NCBI GenBank assembly: GCA_003427395.1
Contig: BFEA01000353.1
Coordinates: 1,146,912 to 1,192,432, forward strand
Length of the DNA: 45,521 nucleotides
Source: Chara braunii
Lineage: Eukaryota; Streptophyta; Charophyceae; Charales; Characeae
Direction of reading: 5' to 3'
Positions 1 to 10,288 of the stretch are shown one piece after another. The stretch's first letter is position 1. The number at the start of each line of letters is the position of its first letter. A model generated the notes under the pieces. It was not told where the DNA came from and ran no database searches. It saw only the letters and a list, made by a program, of their open reading frames with translations. A program made the position numbers and the translations under genes.

Positions 1-43
<43 letters not shown>
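1..43. repeat. (CA)n microsatellite
   Basis: An uninterrupted CA dinucleotide run opens the window and continues past its left edge. The same dinucleotide recurs at 3315-3362, 18778-18804, 24100-24118 and beside the gap at 30837-30882. Confidence 0.98.
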
Positions 44-47
<4 letters not shown>

Positions 48-1435
48 TGCTTGCTAAAGAGGGGAAATTCTTTCATTGTTGGGCTGGCTGGACTCGAATC
101 TACGCGTCTGGGTGGAATAGGGGCTGTTGTGGTGGAAATTTAAAACACACACTCACGCTTCGACGGCAGATGGGGGTGTGGGCGACAGTACGGTTGCTTA
201 TCACTGGCAAGCATGTAACAGAGTTCAAGATAGAGAGGAAGCAAGCAGCACAACCCCATGCCCCTGTACTACTAATCGGTTCACCATTCGCCCTACTCAC
301 TTGTTATTTTCCCCCATCCATAATCTCCCGTTACTCGGAAGGCTCAACAGCTTGTCGGATCAATTCATGCCCATTTTAAAATCCCACTTGCCTTTCCATA
401 GAATGATGCCCCCTAGTTGATTTACTTCCTGTCTCCCAGCTTTTGTTGATTTATCCCTCGTCTTTTCACATACCCCTCCCCCGCCCCCCCCCCCTGAACC
501 TTTTCTGCTATTCAGTTGGGCGGCCCAAGCCCCTTTCCTCTCGCCCCTTTTTTCATCGTACACAGCCCCCCCCTATTCACCTACCTCTACCACTAACTTA
601 TGGTGCAAGGTAACCTGGACCCAATTCAGGCCCCATTCATCCACATTGACCGCGTGCTTTTGCAGAGTCGAACCGAAAACCAGGTTGCCTGTCGTCAGGT
701 CCCTCTTGACACACCTTACGTAGGAACCCCGTATCACCATTCCCTGCCTTATGTTTGCACCTTCTGTAGTCTACTAGGAGAGTTCTCCAATGCTCTACTC
801 CTCACCCCCTGCCTGGTGCCCTCCCTGCCTTGTCGCGTCCTTTCAATTCGGAGTGTCCATATCGCTCAGAGTACCGCCCGCCTAACCACCTCGGCAGCGT
901 AGAGCGGTCTTTGTCCTCGGTGCCCTCCCTGCCTTGTCGCGTCCTGTTCACTGTCAGGACAGTTCCCAGCCGAAGAATTGCTGCGTCATCATCTTCGGTG
1001 ACCAGCCATGACAGTTCCCAGCAGAAAAATTGCTGCGTCATCATCTTCGGTGACCAGCCACAGGGAGGGCTCCCTCGTCTCTTCAGCCCGGCATTTCCGG
1101 AAGTCCGATACCGTTGGACTGTGCACAAATACATGTGCGGAAGGCCCTCCACCTGGCCACATCCGGAGTGGAGCAGCGCTCATCCGTGTGCTGAGACTTA
1201 GAAGCCAGCTATTGGCGCCATTGGGACCGCAAGACGATAGATCAGCCATAGCAGCTCTGACTGCTTCTGATCCAGCAGTGACTGCAACAACGAGCATTGC
1301 TCCTGCCATCTGTGGTACGTCCACCTAGCCATCCATGCCTGAGGAATCCAGTCTCTTTTGGCCCACCGATCTCAGAGCTCTTTGGCAATATTCACCTTTG
1401 GGAGCAGTGAACAGTAGATGGCCTTTGTGGCTATG
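44..1435. other. No gene recognised
   Basis: Reading frames here are short, overlap on both strands and show no family motif. The stretch around 470-500 is C-rich. The only internal structure I see is the nested duplication at 819-1060. Confidence 0.6.
819..1060. repeat. Nested local duplication
   Basis: The phrase CCCTCCCTGCCTTGTCGCGT occurs near 819 and again near 922. Just after the second copy, a unit of about 51 bp that begins GACAGTTCCCAGC and ends GGTGACCAGCCA occurs twice in tandem (958-1008 and about 1010-1060) with a few base differences. No coding sense is evident. Confidence 0.85.
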
Positions 1436-1733
1436 AATCCCCTTGACCGGTGACTGCGCCGGCCGTGACCGCAGTCCCTGGGCATCACCGGAGGGTCCCG
1501 GTCATGAAGATTAAAAATAAATAAAACATTTTACCGGGCAGTTCTGTTTGTGACGATATTTCCGTTGTTTTTCTAACCGAAACAATAAACTAAACAACTT
1601 TTGCCTCATGAAAATTAGTTTTTTCATTTGTTACAAATTGAAAACAAAGTAAAATTCAGGAAACAAAAGTATCCCATTGTAGAGCTCAAAAAGATCTGCA
1701 ACTTTTTTTTTCTTTTTTTTTTAATTTACAACA
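1436..1733 (-). repeat. DNA-element fragment with the shared core module
   Basis: Bases 1550-1610 contain AATAAACTAAACAACTTTTG, the reverse complement of a core module found in the elements at 3797-4096, 38012-38765, 40276-41115 and 44874-45200. GC-rich sequence with GACCGG words flanks it (1448-1500) and a poly-T run lies at 1700-1722. This looks like a decayed copy of that element class. I could not fix its ends or find a target duplication. Confidence 0.5.
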
Positions 1734-2815
1734 TTATTTATTTATTTTTTTGAAACAATTTTTGGCCCCCGAAAAACTTCCAGAGATTTGCTGCTGGAGC
1801 TTGGCCGGCCACGGCCGGCTTTTGGTCGGCCGCCGATCACGAAAAGGGCCCCAGTCATGACCGGGGGTGATCCATAGCTTTGGGGTGAGCTGCTGCAGTG
1901 GGATGGTCTTCTTATTATAGTTCCGTGGGGGGAGATACCACCCCTGTCGGTCGATTACCAGCTCGCGCCGTGCGCTGCTGAGGCAGAATGGGAGAGACTC
2001 CTCATCGATCACCCAGTCTGCCGCCTTTGCAGACCGAAAATGTCTCCACCATTGCCGGGTCAATACAGCATGGGCGAGGCAGCCATGCAGACCTGTTCCC
2101 ACAAGCGGGGGTCCCAGACCATCAACCCCGAGCTCACCACCCATTGTGTGGTTTCCAATAGGTGCCCTACCTTTCCCTTCCCAATCCTGACACCACTCGC
2201 GGGCGGAGGTCCCCTTCCTCCTTACCCAGTCCCCCTCCCGCAGGCCACCTTTCTTCAACATATCCACCCAATAGGTCGGGACTGCGCTTCCCAAGTCCCG
2301 CAACCGCTGGGAATGTTTAGTCTGCCAAAGAAGGCTGTCCATTATCTCCTCATTCGTCCTGTAGTCACCTTGCTGAGAGTCCCACTGATGTCCGACCTTT
2401 CACACCCCCCGTTTTGCCCATTGACACCCAAAGGCATCCGCTTTACCCTGCCACGGAAATGGGTCCCCCCACCTCATAACAGATAAACCTATTGTCGAAG
2501 AGGAGCTGATTGAAAACCGCATCTGCTGAGTCCGGCAGTTTCCATTGGATCGGCATCCATAGGGTCAGCGGAGCAGAGCATATTGCACTAGTAAAGCACG
2601 ATTCGTCACCTCCGGTGGTATTCTCAATATGTAGGCGACGAGCTGTTCCGATGCGCCCCTCCACGGTTCCGCTGCCACCCTCAGGAGCAACCAAAGTGCG
2701 TTCCTCAGTTGAATTGCAATCATCTGCAATCTTGGATCCAGAATCCTCCCCCAAGCCCCCCACTCGCCTCAGCTGGGTCAGTTTCAGCCAGACCACCCTG
2801 CATATGATCTCCCCC

Positions 2816-2877
<62 letters not shown>

Positions 2878-3262
2878 ACTACCCTGCACCTCCGATTATG
2901 TCCTTCCTTTCGAGACTTTGCATGAATGGCCCTCCTTAATTGTTCAAATGTATGTCTACCGGGCCTATGGATGGCTCCTGCATACCATAGGGTGGCGAGC
3001 ACCGAATTGTTAATCACTGCCCCAGGTCCCCAGGCTAACCTGCAAACTCCAAGCATCCAGCTTAGCCACCGCAGCTGTTGCCAGCACTGCCATCTGGACT
3101 GCTCCCCCACCTACTGAGGAGATGTTCACCCCCAAGAAGCCCGCTGCCTCATCCTCCCTGAAGGTGGGAATGTCCCAGCTCTCCTGTGGGGCACCTCGTG
3201 GCATGATGGCACAAGATTTACTCCAGTTCACCCATTCGCAGGAATATTGACAACCTTGCATC
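1734..3262 (-). pseudogene. LINE (L1-type) ORF2 fragment, truncated and broken
   Basis: Read leftward from 3262, the minus strand matches the LINE copies at 41.9-42.5 kb and 15.5-16.3 kb in order. First comes the thumb-like segment after the catalytic palm (VNW, then LGV, then INNSVLATLWYAGAIHR). Next is PLTLWMPIQWKLPD, which corresponds to DPLIWLETRQWFIPRG in the 15.6-kb copy. Last is YWVDMLKKGGLREGDWV, which corresponds to EWIRILKKESQLKESDWV. The last 202 residues (2342-1734) are open. Upstream, frame changes and a 61-base C run break it. The catalytic palm, endonuclease, zinc-knuckle end and 3' tail are absent, so it is 5' truncated and cut short at its 3' side. The assignment rests on similarity between copies within this window and on family knowledge. 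Confidence 0.75.
2817..2877. repeat. 61-base poly-C run
   Basis: Sixty-one consecutive C bases, preceded by C5-T, sit inside the minus-strand LINE fragment. The LINE homology resumes on both sides, so this is an expansion inside the element. The exact length is unreliable in short-read data. Confidence 0.9.
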
Positions 3263-3312
3263 TTCTACTATACTGCTTATCTATACTTTCTTGGTTTTAT
3301 GGATGAGACGAG

Positions 3313-3364
<52 letters not shown>

Positions 3365-3512
3365 CGTTGCCGACACCAAGAAAATATAAGCCAAAGTTAT
3401 CAAACAAACCAGGCAAATTGTAGTTGCACTCGATAGCTTTTTCTGTTCCACGAGTGAAACCGAGTGGGCCCGATGGAAGATGCCAGAGTACCCAGCAGGT
3501 TTTTCTTTTTGC

Positions 3513-3543
<31 letters not shown>

Positions 3544-3796
3544 GTACCAGCTGTGAAAGAACGTAGTATGGCTTGGTCGGTGCGCTCATGAAGTGTTACA
3601 GACCTCTGTTCGAAAAGCTGGCCAGTTTGATGATAATGCCGAAAGGCCTAAACCGTATTTGTTCATATTGTCCGTTGACTCTTCCTGTCCTTGGAATCTG
3701 GTCACTTGATCCAGTGAAACCGATATTGTTTCAAATGAGAATCCGAATGGTAAGCGTAGCTCGAGGGGCCCCATGTTCCTCGGCGCTTTGGATTCA
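3263..3796. repeat. Simple-sequence block: (AC)n at 3315-3362 and C22-A10 at 3512-3543
   Basis: This holds a 48-bp AC run and a run of 22 C followed by 10 A. The intervening sequence has no recognisable coding content. The C22-A10 run could be the tail of a retrocopy, but I see no body attached to it. Confidence 0.85.
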
Positions 3797-3960
3797 CTAG
3801 GTGACCAGAGTGTCCCGAGACCACATGCCCGGCCGAGCCAAAAAGAAACTAAAATCGTATAAAATAAAAATATTTTTTTGATGGTATTTTTTATTTTAAA
3901 TTTGGTAAGGAATTTCGACGTGACCCTGAGGCGAAAGCTGTTCAGTTTCTTTTTCTGCAT

Positions 3961-4001
<41 letters not shown>

Positions 4002-4096
4002 NTTTTTTTGCTTTGGTGGGACCTTCCCTGGTCCTTGCACGGCCGGGCGGCCTGGCAAAACACAGGGTGATCCAGGGGGCCTGGCTGGCAGCCTAG
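3797..4096. mobile_element. CTAGG-family non-autonomous DNA element
   Basis: The left end reads CTAGGTGACCAGAGTG. The right end, on the other strand, reads CTAGGCTGCCAGCCAGG. The interior holds the core AAATTTGGTAAGGAATTTCG ... GTTCAGTTTCTTTTTCTGCATAAC, a 45-base poly-T with one N (4002), then GGTGGGACCTTCCCTGGTCC. The same order of parts appears in the element split across 40223-45350, and the CTAGG ends recur at 40276-41115. Flanking octamers TGGATTCA and CTTTCGAA do not match, so a target duplication is not visible. There is no transposase frame. Confidence 0.7.
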
Positions 4097-6060
4097 CTTT
4101 CGAATAAAATTCCCCAATATGTTCCTCGAAAAGACAAAAATCTCAAGGCCATTGCCCTATGTCATTTAAAAAAACGGTGGTGGTGGTCTTTCGGTATATC
4201 CTGGTCGGTTGCCCTCTAATTGAGCCGCTCCACACTTCTAGGCCTTGAAAAAATGGAGGTGGATGGGTTAAGCTGGGCCGTCAAGTGTCGCATAAGCATA
4301 CACACAATGTTTGAGCTTTGAACTTTGTTGCGAGGTGTGTCGCAGAAGGAAAATGGTTCCTCACTGAAGGCTGAATTGTGATATCCAGGCCTTTAAATAC
4401 CGATGGTCGATCACCGATCCTCTTCAGGGCCGGGATTTCGATGCACTGCAGAGGGAGAAATATTGAATTGAAGGATGGTTATCAACTTATTATATGAATA
4501 TGTTTCAGCTCCTCTGGGAGCAACTCTTCTCTCCGGCGTACCTGTGAGCCAGTTCGTTTCTTAGTCTTTCTTCCGTTGGTTGAGATGATTTCTGATCTGC
4601 GACCGTTACGGGGTCGAAAGGTCAATTCCTCATGCGAGTTAAGGTGTGCTCTGTACAACAAGCGGTGGGCTGGGATAACACCGCTGGAGGGATGTCCAGC
4701 CTCCCATCTTCCAGAGAAGGATGCCCGGTCGTTATCGCAGCATCTGGACTGGAGTCGCGCCAAATATAGATATATCTGATATAACGACTGGGCATTCTTC
4801 TATCAGTAGTATGTGGTGGCACCGTAAACACCTGGAACCGTTAAACCCCTAGTACATATGCGAGCTATTGACAGTGGTTCGTCATGAACGAATTTGTTTT
4901 CTCGCTCGGCAGGCCACATACACGCTGTCCGTAACTGCATGCGCACTTCGGGGTAGTGGTGGTCTAATAATGAACAGATCATGTGCTCGAATGCAAATGG
5001 AATGAGATTACTATGAACGAATGGTAGCTGATTGGCTAATCCTTGAAATACAACGAGAAGGATTGGCCGTATATTGACATGCCATTGCTGTTATGGAATC
5101 AACAAGGGTGCAGTAGACTACGCCAGTTAAGCCGTCAGCGCTTCGGAGGCACTTTTTTCCGGGGCTAGAAACAGCCTGCACACCAAAAAGAAAAACAACC
5201 GGAGTACGCCTTCCTTTTGGCTGGCCTCGCCAGCCGTTTTGCTCCAGAGGCTGAGCCCCGATGGTTGCGGCTGCATGCAAGCGGTACATTTGGCGGGGAA
5301 ACGTGCCGGTGGTTTTAACCTGATGCTGCGGAAGGGTGCAGTGTACAGGACTGTAAAGCTCATTGGCTATTGGTAGTGGGACATCCCCCGTCTTAAATTG
5401 GTTAAAGGTGGGCTACAGTCAGGATTGACGTGCCAAAATTGAAAGGTTGGTGACTCGTTGGGGACCACGAGCACTGGTGGGGCTTGCACCAGAGAGCTAA
5501 ATTCTATTTCCTGAATTAAGCCACTTGTGGTAGTTTTGCATGGCTTGTGCTAGTTTTGCATGGCCAGAATTCACGAGAAACACCAGGGTTATACTCCGTA
5601 TGTGTTGATCTATTGGTGAAAACATTGGAAAAGTCTACAAATATTTTTTTGAAAACTCCTGACGGCGACAGTACTGATATGCGTGCATGGCGCTGTCACT
5701 CTCTATGCCCTGATCTTGTTTTTTCTTGTGTACCCTTTCATGAATCAATTTATGTGATTTACGCGCGTCACTGATTACAGAACGACACGTTTGTCTACCG
5801 TAAGCCGCCAGTACGTTTCCCACCCATTTATCCAAGATGAGGCGCACATGCAGACGCATTGGGGTGCCATTTTGCTGAAATTCATCCAGGCCAATCGGGC
5901 CTCGCATGTGTCCTGTTTTGCATGGATGATTTCCAGTGACACGACACCCCGGTACACCTCGCCGGTTGCGGCTGCATGCACGCTGCATCTTAGAAATGGA
6001 AAACGTACTGCTGTCTTACGAGAGGCATAACGTTCATGCTTTGATGCTCTAGGGTGAAAA
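4097..6060. other. No gene recognised
   Basis: Short frames only. The minus-strand frame at 5988-5635 (117 codons) has no motif I recognise. GACACCCCGGTACACCTCGCC at 5941-5961 recurs inverted at about 6215-6235 beside the tandem duplication, so part of this stretch belongs to the same local repeat. Confidence 0.55.
5205..5290 (+). repeat. Dispersed repeat, copy 1 (partner at 8755-8815)
   Basis: GGCTGGCCTCGCCAGCC followed by GTTTTGCTCCAGAGGCTGAG resembles GGCTGGCGCCGCCAGCC followed by ATTGTGGTCCGCTAGGCC at 8755-8815. The palindrome GGCTGGC..GCCAGCC is kept in both. The family is unknown. Confidence 0.5.
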
Positions 6061-6387
6061 TTCCTTCATGGATCGCGATGGGAAAGGTGGTCGGCAAAAG
6101 GTTGTTGTGGATTACCGAGTTGAAGGCTGTGAAAGGAGGGTGCATCCAAGTGTTAAGACCCCTGATGAGCGCTGGTCACGGCGCCCAGCCGAAACCGCTT
6201 GGGTCATCGCAATCGGCGAGGTGTACCGGGGTGTCTTCCTTCATGGATTGCGATGGGAAAGGTGGTCGGCAAAAGGTTGTTGTGGATTAGTGAGTTGAAG
6301 GCTGTGAAAGGAGGGTGCATCCAAGTGTTAAGAGACCCCTGATGAGCGCTGGTCACGGCGCCCAGCCGAAACCGCTTGGGTCATCGC
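6061..6387 (+). repeat. Tandem duplication, two units, period 175 bp
   Basis: Units 6061-6210 and 6236-6387 are nearly identical. They start TTCCTTCATGGAT and end CTTGGGTCATCGC. The second unit has two extra bases (TTAAGAGACCCC against TTAAGACCCC), so frames differ between copies and no common protein is kept. The high identity implies a recent duplication. Confidence 0.95.
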
Positions 6388-6620
6388 CGTAACGTTCCGA
6401 GACTTTGTCACTCCATTTTTCTGTCGGAACGTAGTCGCGTTCGCGTTTTGTTTCCGCTATATCCTTGTTTTGACTGCTTCCCTGTCTTCCGCCCCTTCCC
6501 TTCCCTCTGCTTCCTTCCTTCCCTTCTTTCCTATCTTGGCATCCTTTAGTCTATGGTGATCTCCTGATGTTAACAGTCCCGTACCTTTGTTTGGTCGCCA
6601 ACTTTCATGTTTGTCATACG

Positions 6621-6647
6621 AACAACAACAACAACAACAACAACAAC
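6621..6647. repeat. (AAC)n microsatellite
   Basis: Nine AAC units end directly beside the left end of the first TTAA-flanked element. Confidence 0.95.
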
Positions 6648-6650
6648 GTG

Positions 6651-7316
6651 TTAAACCACCGGGCCCCCCACGACGAGAAACCCCTGGGGACCGGTAGCAT
6701 GCTTTCATGATGGGTACTGGATATATAGATGTATATATATTATGTAGTATAATATATTTGACGATATATATATAGGTACCACAGTATGGAGAACCGGCAC
6801 GATGGCAATTATGGAAAATGCGTGGAACTTCCACTGCAATTTTTTTTGCTGCGATTCCGGTGAAACGATTTTTTGATTTTTTCAAATTTTAAAATATTTT
6901 TCCGAGAAAGATCACAACCTAATCTACAGGCCCTCTAGTTTTCAAGATTTTTAATGCATTCTTCTGAGCTGGAATAATCACTGAAGTTAGGGTACTTTTT
7001 CCGCTGGCCCACACGTTGCGGAGTGACAAAATTGGAAAATGAGTTGAATCGACGTGCCACGGTGCCAACTAGGTCAAAACCTTCTTTTTTTCTTTTGATA
7101 TTTTTCCTAGAAAGATCACCACCTAATCTATAGGTTCCCAAATTTTCAGGTTTTTCCGAGTATTAGTTACCGCACGAAAAAATGCCAAAATTAGGGTACG
7201 TTTCAGTTGCGGGAGAGCACTGCCGGTCGGTCGCCAATGGTCACCGACCTTCGGATAAATCTGGCCCTAACTCATCGGAGGCAGGTTTTTGGGTGGCGGG
7301 GGGACTGGTGGTTTAA
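6651..7316. mobile_element. TTAA-flanked MITE-like element A
   Basis: TTAA at 6651-6654 is followed by ACCACCGGGCCCCCC. TTAA at 7313-7316 is preceded by the inverse of ACCACCAGTCCCCCC, giving 14 matches in the first 16 bases of the terminal repeats. The body (658 bp) has no conserved frame. It includes (AT)-rich sequence at 6720-6775 and two similar stretches with AGAAAGATCACNACCTAATCTA (6906 and 7114). The right TTAA is shared with element B. Confidence 0.7.
6906..7140. repeat. Internal direct repeat of about 208-bp spacing
   Basis: AGAAAGATCACAACCTAATC near 6906 and AGAAAGATCACCACCTAATC near 7114 are each followed by a similar AGG..CC..TTTTCA stretch. They are two copies of a short module inside element A. 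Confidence 0.7.
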
Positions 7317-7402
7317 AGCACCAGTCCCAGCCGCCTTCCTTTTTGAAAAGTAGTCTTTGTGGACGTGCTGTTCGCGAAAGCTCAGCTTATATGAGATGTA
7401 CG

Positions 7403-7516
7403 CAACATTATAAGTCACCAAAGTTTGGGTAGTGCACACCCTCGTACATCCTTACTGGTCCAACAAGAGATGTACGAGGGCGTGCACTACCCAAACTTTG
7501 GTGACTTATAATGTTG
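7403..7516. repeat. Foldback with 48-bp arms
   Basis: Arms 7403-7450 and 7469-7516 are reverse complements with one mismatch (A at 7438 opposite C at 7481), around an 18-base loop. The arms start CAACATTATAAGTCACC. It could be a MITE, the stem of a small-RNA precursor, or a library artefact. Confidence 0.95.
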
Positions 7517-8021
7517 ATTCCTAGTGATGAAATTTCTGAAAAAATCAGTCAGGGATGTAGATTCCAAGAAAAAGAAAATATAAAACAAACAAGGGCACAA
7601 AAAAACATTCGTGCGGAACCGCATGCGTATATTTTGATCTGACTCGCTGTCGCCCAAGTACGAGTGATGTTCACCGAGGTCGTTCTTTTTTCAGTCCATA
7701 CATCTAAGCTCGGTGGGACTGGTGAGGGCAAATGGACTGTTGCTGTGCCTGCTGATGCGGTCCAGGCAAGTGAAAACAAATGTGCTGATGAGACAAAACT
7801 AAACTACGGGGGGGGGGGGGGGGGGGTAGAAATCTGAAACACAAACATAATGACAAAGGCCACATGGCGGGCAGGCACTATTAGGGGGGAGAAAGCCCTC
7901 AAACTTGTAGGAAAATGGGCAGAACCGCCTGTAGCAACTTTGCGGATATTCCAGTTTAGTTCTCCATTACCGTCACTGATCTCAGTGATCTGTATCTGTG
8001 CCCATTCTGTGGTAGACCAAC

Positions 8022-8200
8022 GGCCATAGCTCAGTTGGTACACCCATAAACTGTTGAAATGCAGGCCAGAGCTCGAATCCCGATACAATTAGATAACCAG
8101 AGCGAAATCATTCCGAATAACCTGGAGCCGGTCGGTATCTCACGGCCATCGTCCTGCCTAGGGCCGGCGAACTCAATGGACAAAAAAAAAGAAACAAAAC
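8022..8200 (+). mobile_element. tRNA-related SINE-like unit with A-rich tail
   Basis: A perfect RNA polymerase III A box, TAGCTCAGTTGG (8027-8038), is followed at tRNA-like spacing by a B-box-like AGCTCGAATCC (8070-8080). The unit ends in an A-rich tail (8181-8200). The tRNA arms are not well paired, so this is not a working tRNA. GCAGGCC plus AGCTCGAATCCCG recurs at 31340-31360, which supports a family. Confidence 0.65.
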
Positions 8201-8672
8201 AGGCAGTGCAGTGGGAAAAAGGCGTGTGTATTCAGCGCAGGAAGTGTGCCGTAGACAGTGCACTATGAATGGTTTGGTAGCACCTGGGTAGAGCGTGTGG
8301 CAGCAAGACTATCAGAAGATGATGGAGTTGCCGAGTCTGCCGACTAAGGCCTTTTTTTTTTTTTTTTTTTTTGCCCTAATAAGATCTTGCAGAAAGAATC
8401 TTGTGCAGAGCAAAACAGTCCTCTGTTTTATTTTATTTTCCGCTGCCTGCATCTCACCCAAAATGTGGTAGATGCAGGTGCTCTCTCCTGTGGTGTGTTT
8501 GGCTGGGTGTCAACAAGTGAAAATACCGGCCTCTTGTTTCCTTCTTCTGGCTGGGTGTCAACGAGTGAAAGTACCGCCCTCGATTTTCCAAGCGGTGGTA
8601 CTGGTAGCTTTTTCAGGCTCGAGACAATTTAAAATTCAGGCTCGCACATTTACCCTCGGGTGTATTGGTGGT

Positions 8673-8874
8673 TTAAATCACCAGTACACCCAGGCCTGGA
8701 GGCACTCCACTGTGAGCCAAGCTTTGCTGAACCGCCAGCGTTGCACTGTGAGCGCATTTTTCTTTGTTGGCTGGCGCCGCCAGCCATTGTGGTCCGCTAG
8801 GCCCAAGGCACAAGATTTTGGAGTAGGCGACAAAACATTTTCTGCAACGCTTGGGCTCTGTACCAGCGGTTTAA
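8673..8874. mobile_element. TTAA-flanked MITE-like element C
   Basis: It lies between shared TTAA sites at 8673-8676 and 8871-8874. Left inner end ATCACCAGTACA; right inner end, inverted, ACCGCTGGTACA (8 of 12 match). The 194-bp body is non-coding and holds the dispersed GGCTGGC..GCCAGCC repeat at 8755-8815. Confidence 0.55.
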
Positions 8875-9004
8875 AGCACCGGCACAGTGCACCCTGAATT
8901 GCCCTGAGGCAAATATGTCCCTGCCACGCTGCTATGTTGAAAGGGTGGCCTGCTTATATACGGTTGTATGTTTCTGGGGAGGGGGGCTGGAACTGGTGGT
9001 TTAC
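8871..9004. mobile_element. TTAA-flanked MITE-like element D
   Basis: The left TTAA (8871-8874) is followed by AGCACCGGCACA. The right side reads AACTGGTGGT then TTAC (9001-9004), one base away from TTAA. The body is 126 bp. It is the weakest member of the chain. Confidence 0.45.
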
Positions 9005-9118
9005 ACAACAATTACGCTGATGACATCATAGTATGATCATACCCAAACCCACCTGTGTTAGTTTCCTAAGCCCCTTTGCCAAAATGAAGAAGCTCAGAAG
9101 TTAGAACCATCAGTGCGT

Positions 9119-9290
9119 CTTTTTTTTTCTTCTTTTTTCTGTTTTTTTTTTGGAAACAACTACCAGTGGGACATAGGGGTGCTGGTATGAGCAGATGCCT
9201 CTCTCTCCTCGGGGGAGGCTCCATCTATTGGTGGGGAGCAACACCTGCTGGAAATCGGGTCCAGCGTCCCTTACACAACGTTCATTACGG
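9119..9290 (-). mobile_element. LINE 3' tail, minus strand
   Basis: On the minus strand this reads GGGACGCTGGACCCGATTTC then CAGCAGGTGTTGCTCCCCACC (9221-9270), a CTCATACCAGC block, and then an A-rich tail (poly-T on plus, 9119-9152). The plus-strand copy at 44440-44582 has the same order: stem-loop, CCACCAATAGATGGAGCCTC, TATACCAGC, A tail. The body is truncated away. Confidence 0.75.
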
Positions 9291-10202
9291 TCTGGCTGCA
9301 TTGTTTCTGAACGCCTGCCAGCATTGATTACCCTCAAGACAGAGGATTGACTGAGCGGGAGGATGAGTGTGCAAGTAGGGAGGAAAAGGGGCCTCTTCAG
9401 CCCTGCTGCTGGGCGCCTGAACTAGAGGTCCATTATCGAAAGGCCATGAGGCGGAAAAGGGTCTGGGAACTGCAAAGGGTTTGTAACGGAATCGCTGCGT
9501 CCGCCTAAGTCAGATGATATGACCTCGTCTCAAGTTGTCCTCTCCGGGGTCCAGGGGACTGCCTCCTTCCCAGCGACCATAACCCACCCAGCTCCCCTGC
9601 TTATTCCCTAGCCAGTGTTATGTCTTTCTAGAAACCAGTCCAAGCCTACAATCAGCGTTGGAACAAGGACTGTCACGAGAAGTAACCTGGAGCAGATGTG
9701 TCACCTCTTGCTGCCAATAGTGACAGTAAAATTCCAACCTCCATGTCATCAGGTCCAGACAGACCTGGCCAGCAAGCAAGACTCGGGATTGGGGGGGGGG
9801 ACGTGAGCGTCCACCAGGACCTAGTCCCAATGGGCATGCAAAACTCAGAATCAGAGGACTCAATGATTCCGCTGACAGACGCCTAAGAGAACTCAATACA
9901 TGACGAGTCTATCCCAACTCATGTCGAGGATGAGGATTCGCATCTGTCTGCAGATCTTAGACCAGAACATGGAAAAGATAAACCGGAGGTCATTCAAGGA
10001 GGAAATGTCACTTCTGAGACTAAGCTCCAAATGATAGACCAGGGTTCACAATCAGATTAATATGCAGAACTCCGAATCAGCCTGTCTTATCCACAAAAGA
10101 GATCGGAAGTACAAGGATCAGAATTAAGAATTACAGATCTGGAATCAGAGGCAACACAGGGAGAGGCGCAACATAACAAAAATAGATCAAGACAGTGAGC
10201 GC
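9291..10202. other. No gene recognised; possibly 5' part of the LINE
   Basis: Short frames in a serine/aspartate-rich composition (for example around 9700-9885) could be a decayed LINE ORF1 or 5' leader. No motif supports this. Confidence 0.3.
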
Positions 10203-10288
10203 CCCGGCGATGGAACCATGGAAGCAGGCAACCCGGCGATGGAACCATGGACGCAGGCAACCCGGCGATGGAACCATGGATGCAGGCA
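10203..10288 (+). repeat. Three tandem 29-bp units
   Basis: CGGCGATGGAACCATGGA followed by NGCAGGCAA repeats with starts near 10203, 10232 and 10261. Because 29 is not a multiple of 3, the repeat does not keep one frame. Confidence 0.95.

Larger units (their letters stand above)
7313..8676. mobile_element. TTAA-flanked MITE-like element B (composite)
   Basis: It is bounded by TTAA at 7313-7316 and 8673-8676. The inner ends are AGCACCAGTCCC (left) and, inverted at the right, ACCACCAATACA, with 8 of 12 matching. The 1,356-bp body contains a foldback at 7403-7516, a G19 run at 7808-7826, a tRNA-like SINE at 8022-8200 and a T20 run at 8353-8372, so it is probably an element that took later insertions. 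Its unity is inferred from the ends. Confidence 0.45.

Noticed and set aside
1734-2342. 202-codon open frame on the minus strand as a host gene
   Set aside because: Its peptide aligns in order with decayed LINE ORF2 copies elsewhere in the window, and homology continues upstream in other frames.
2443-3110. Glycine- and proline-rich frames around 2.8 kb
   Set aside because: The glycine or proline runs are translations of the poly-C tract.
3797-4096. Target duplication GCTTTGGA / GCTTTCGA for this element
   Set aside because: It would need the left border shifted 5 bp away from the conserved CTAGG end, so I left the duplication unassigned.
7295-7345. Helitron 3' hairpin
   Set aside because: The hairpin is not followed by CTRR at the expected distance, and the TTAA-junction model explains all five similar palindromes.
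8022-8090. Functional tRNA gene
   Set aside because: The A box is perfect, but acceptor and T-arm pairing fail and an A-rich tail follows; a SINE fits better.
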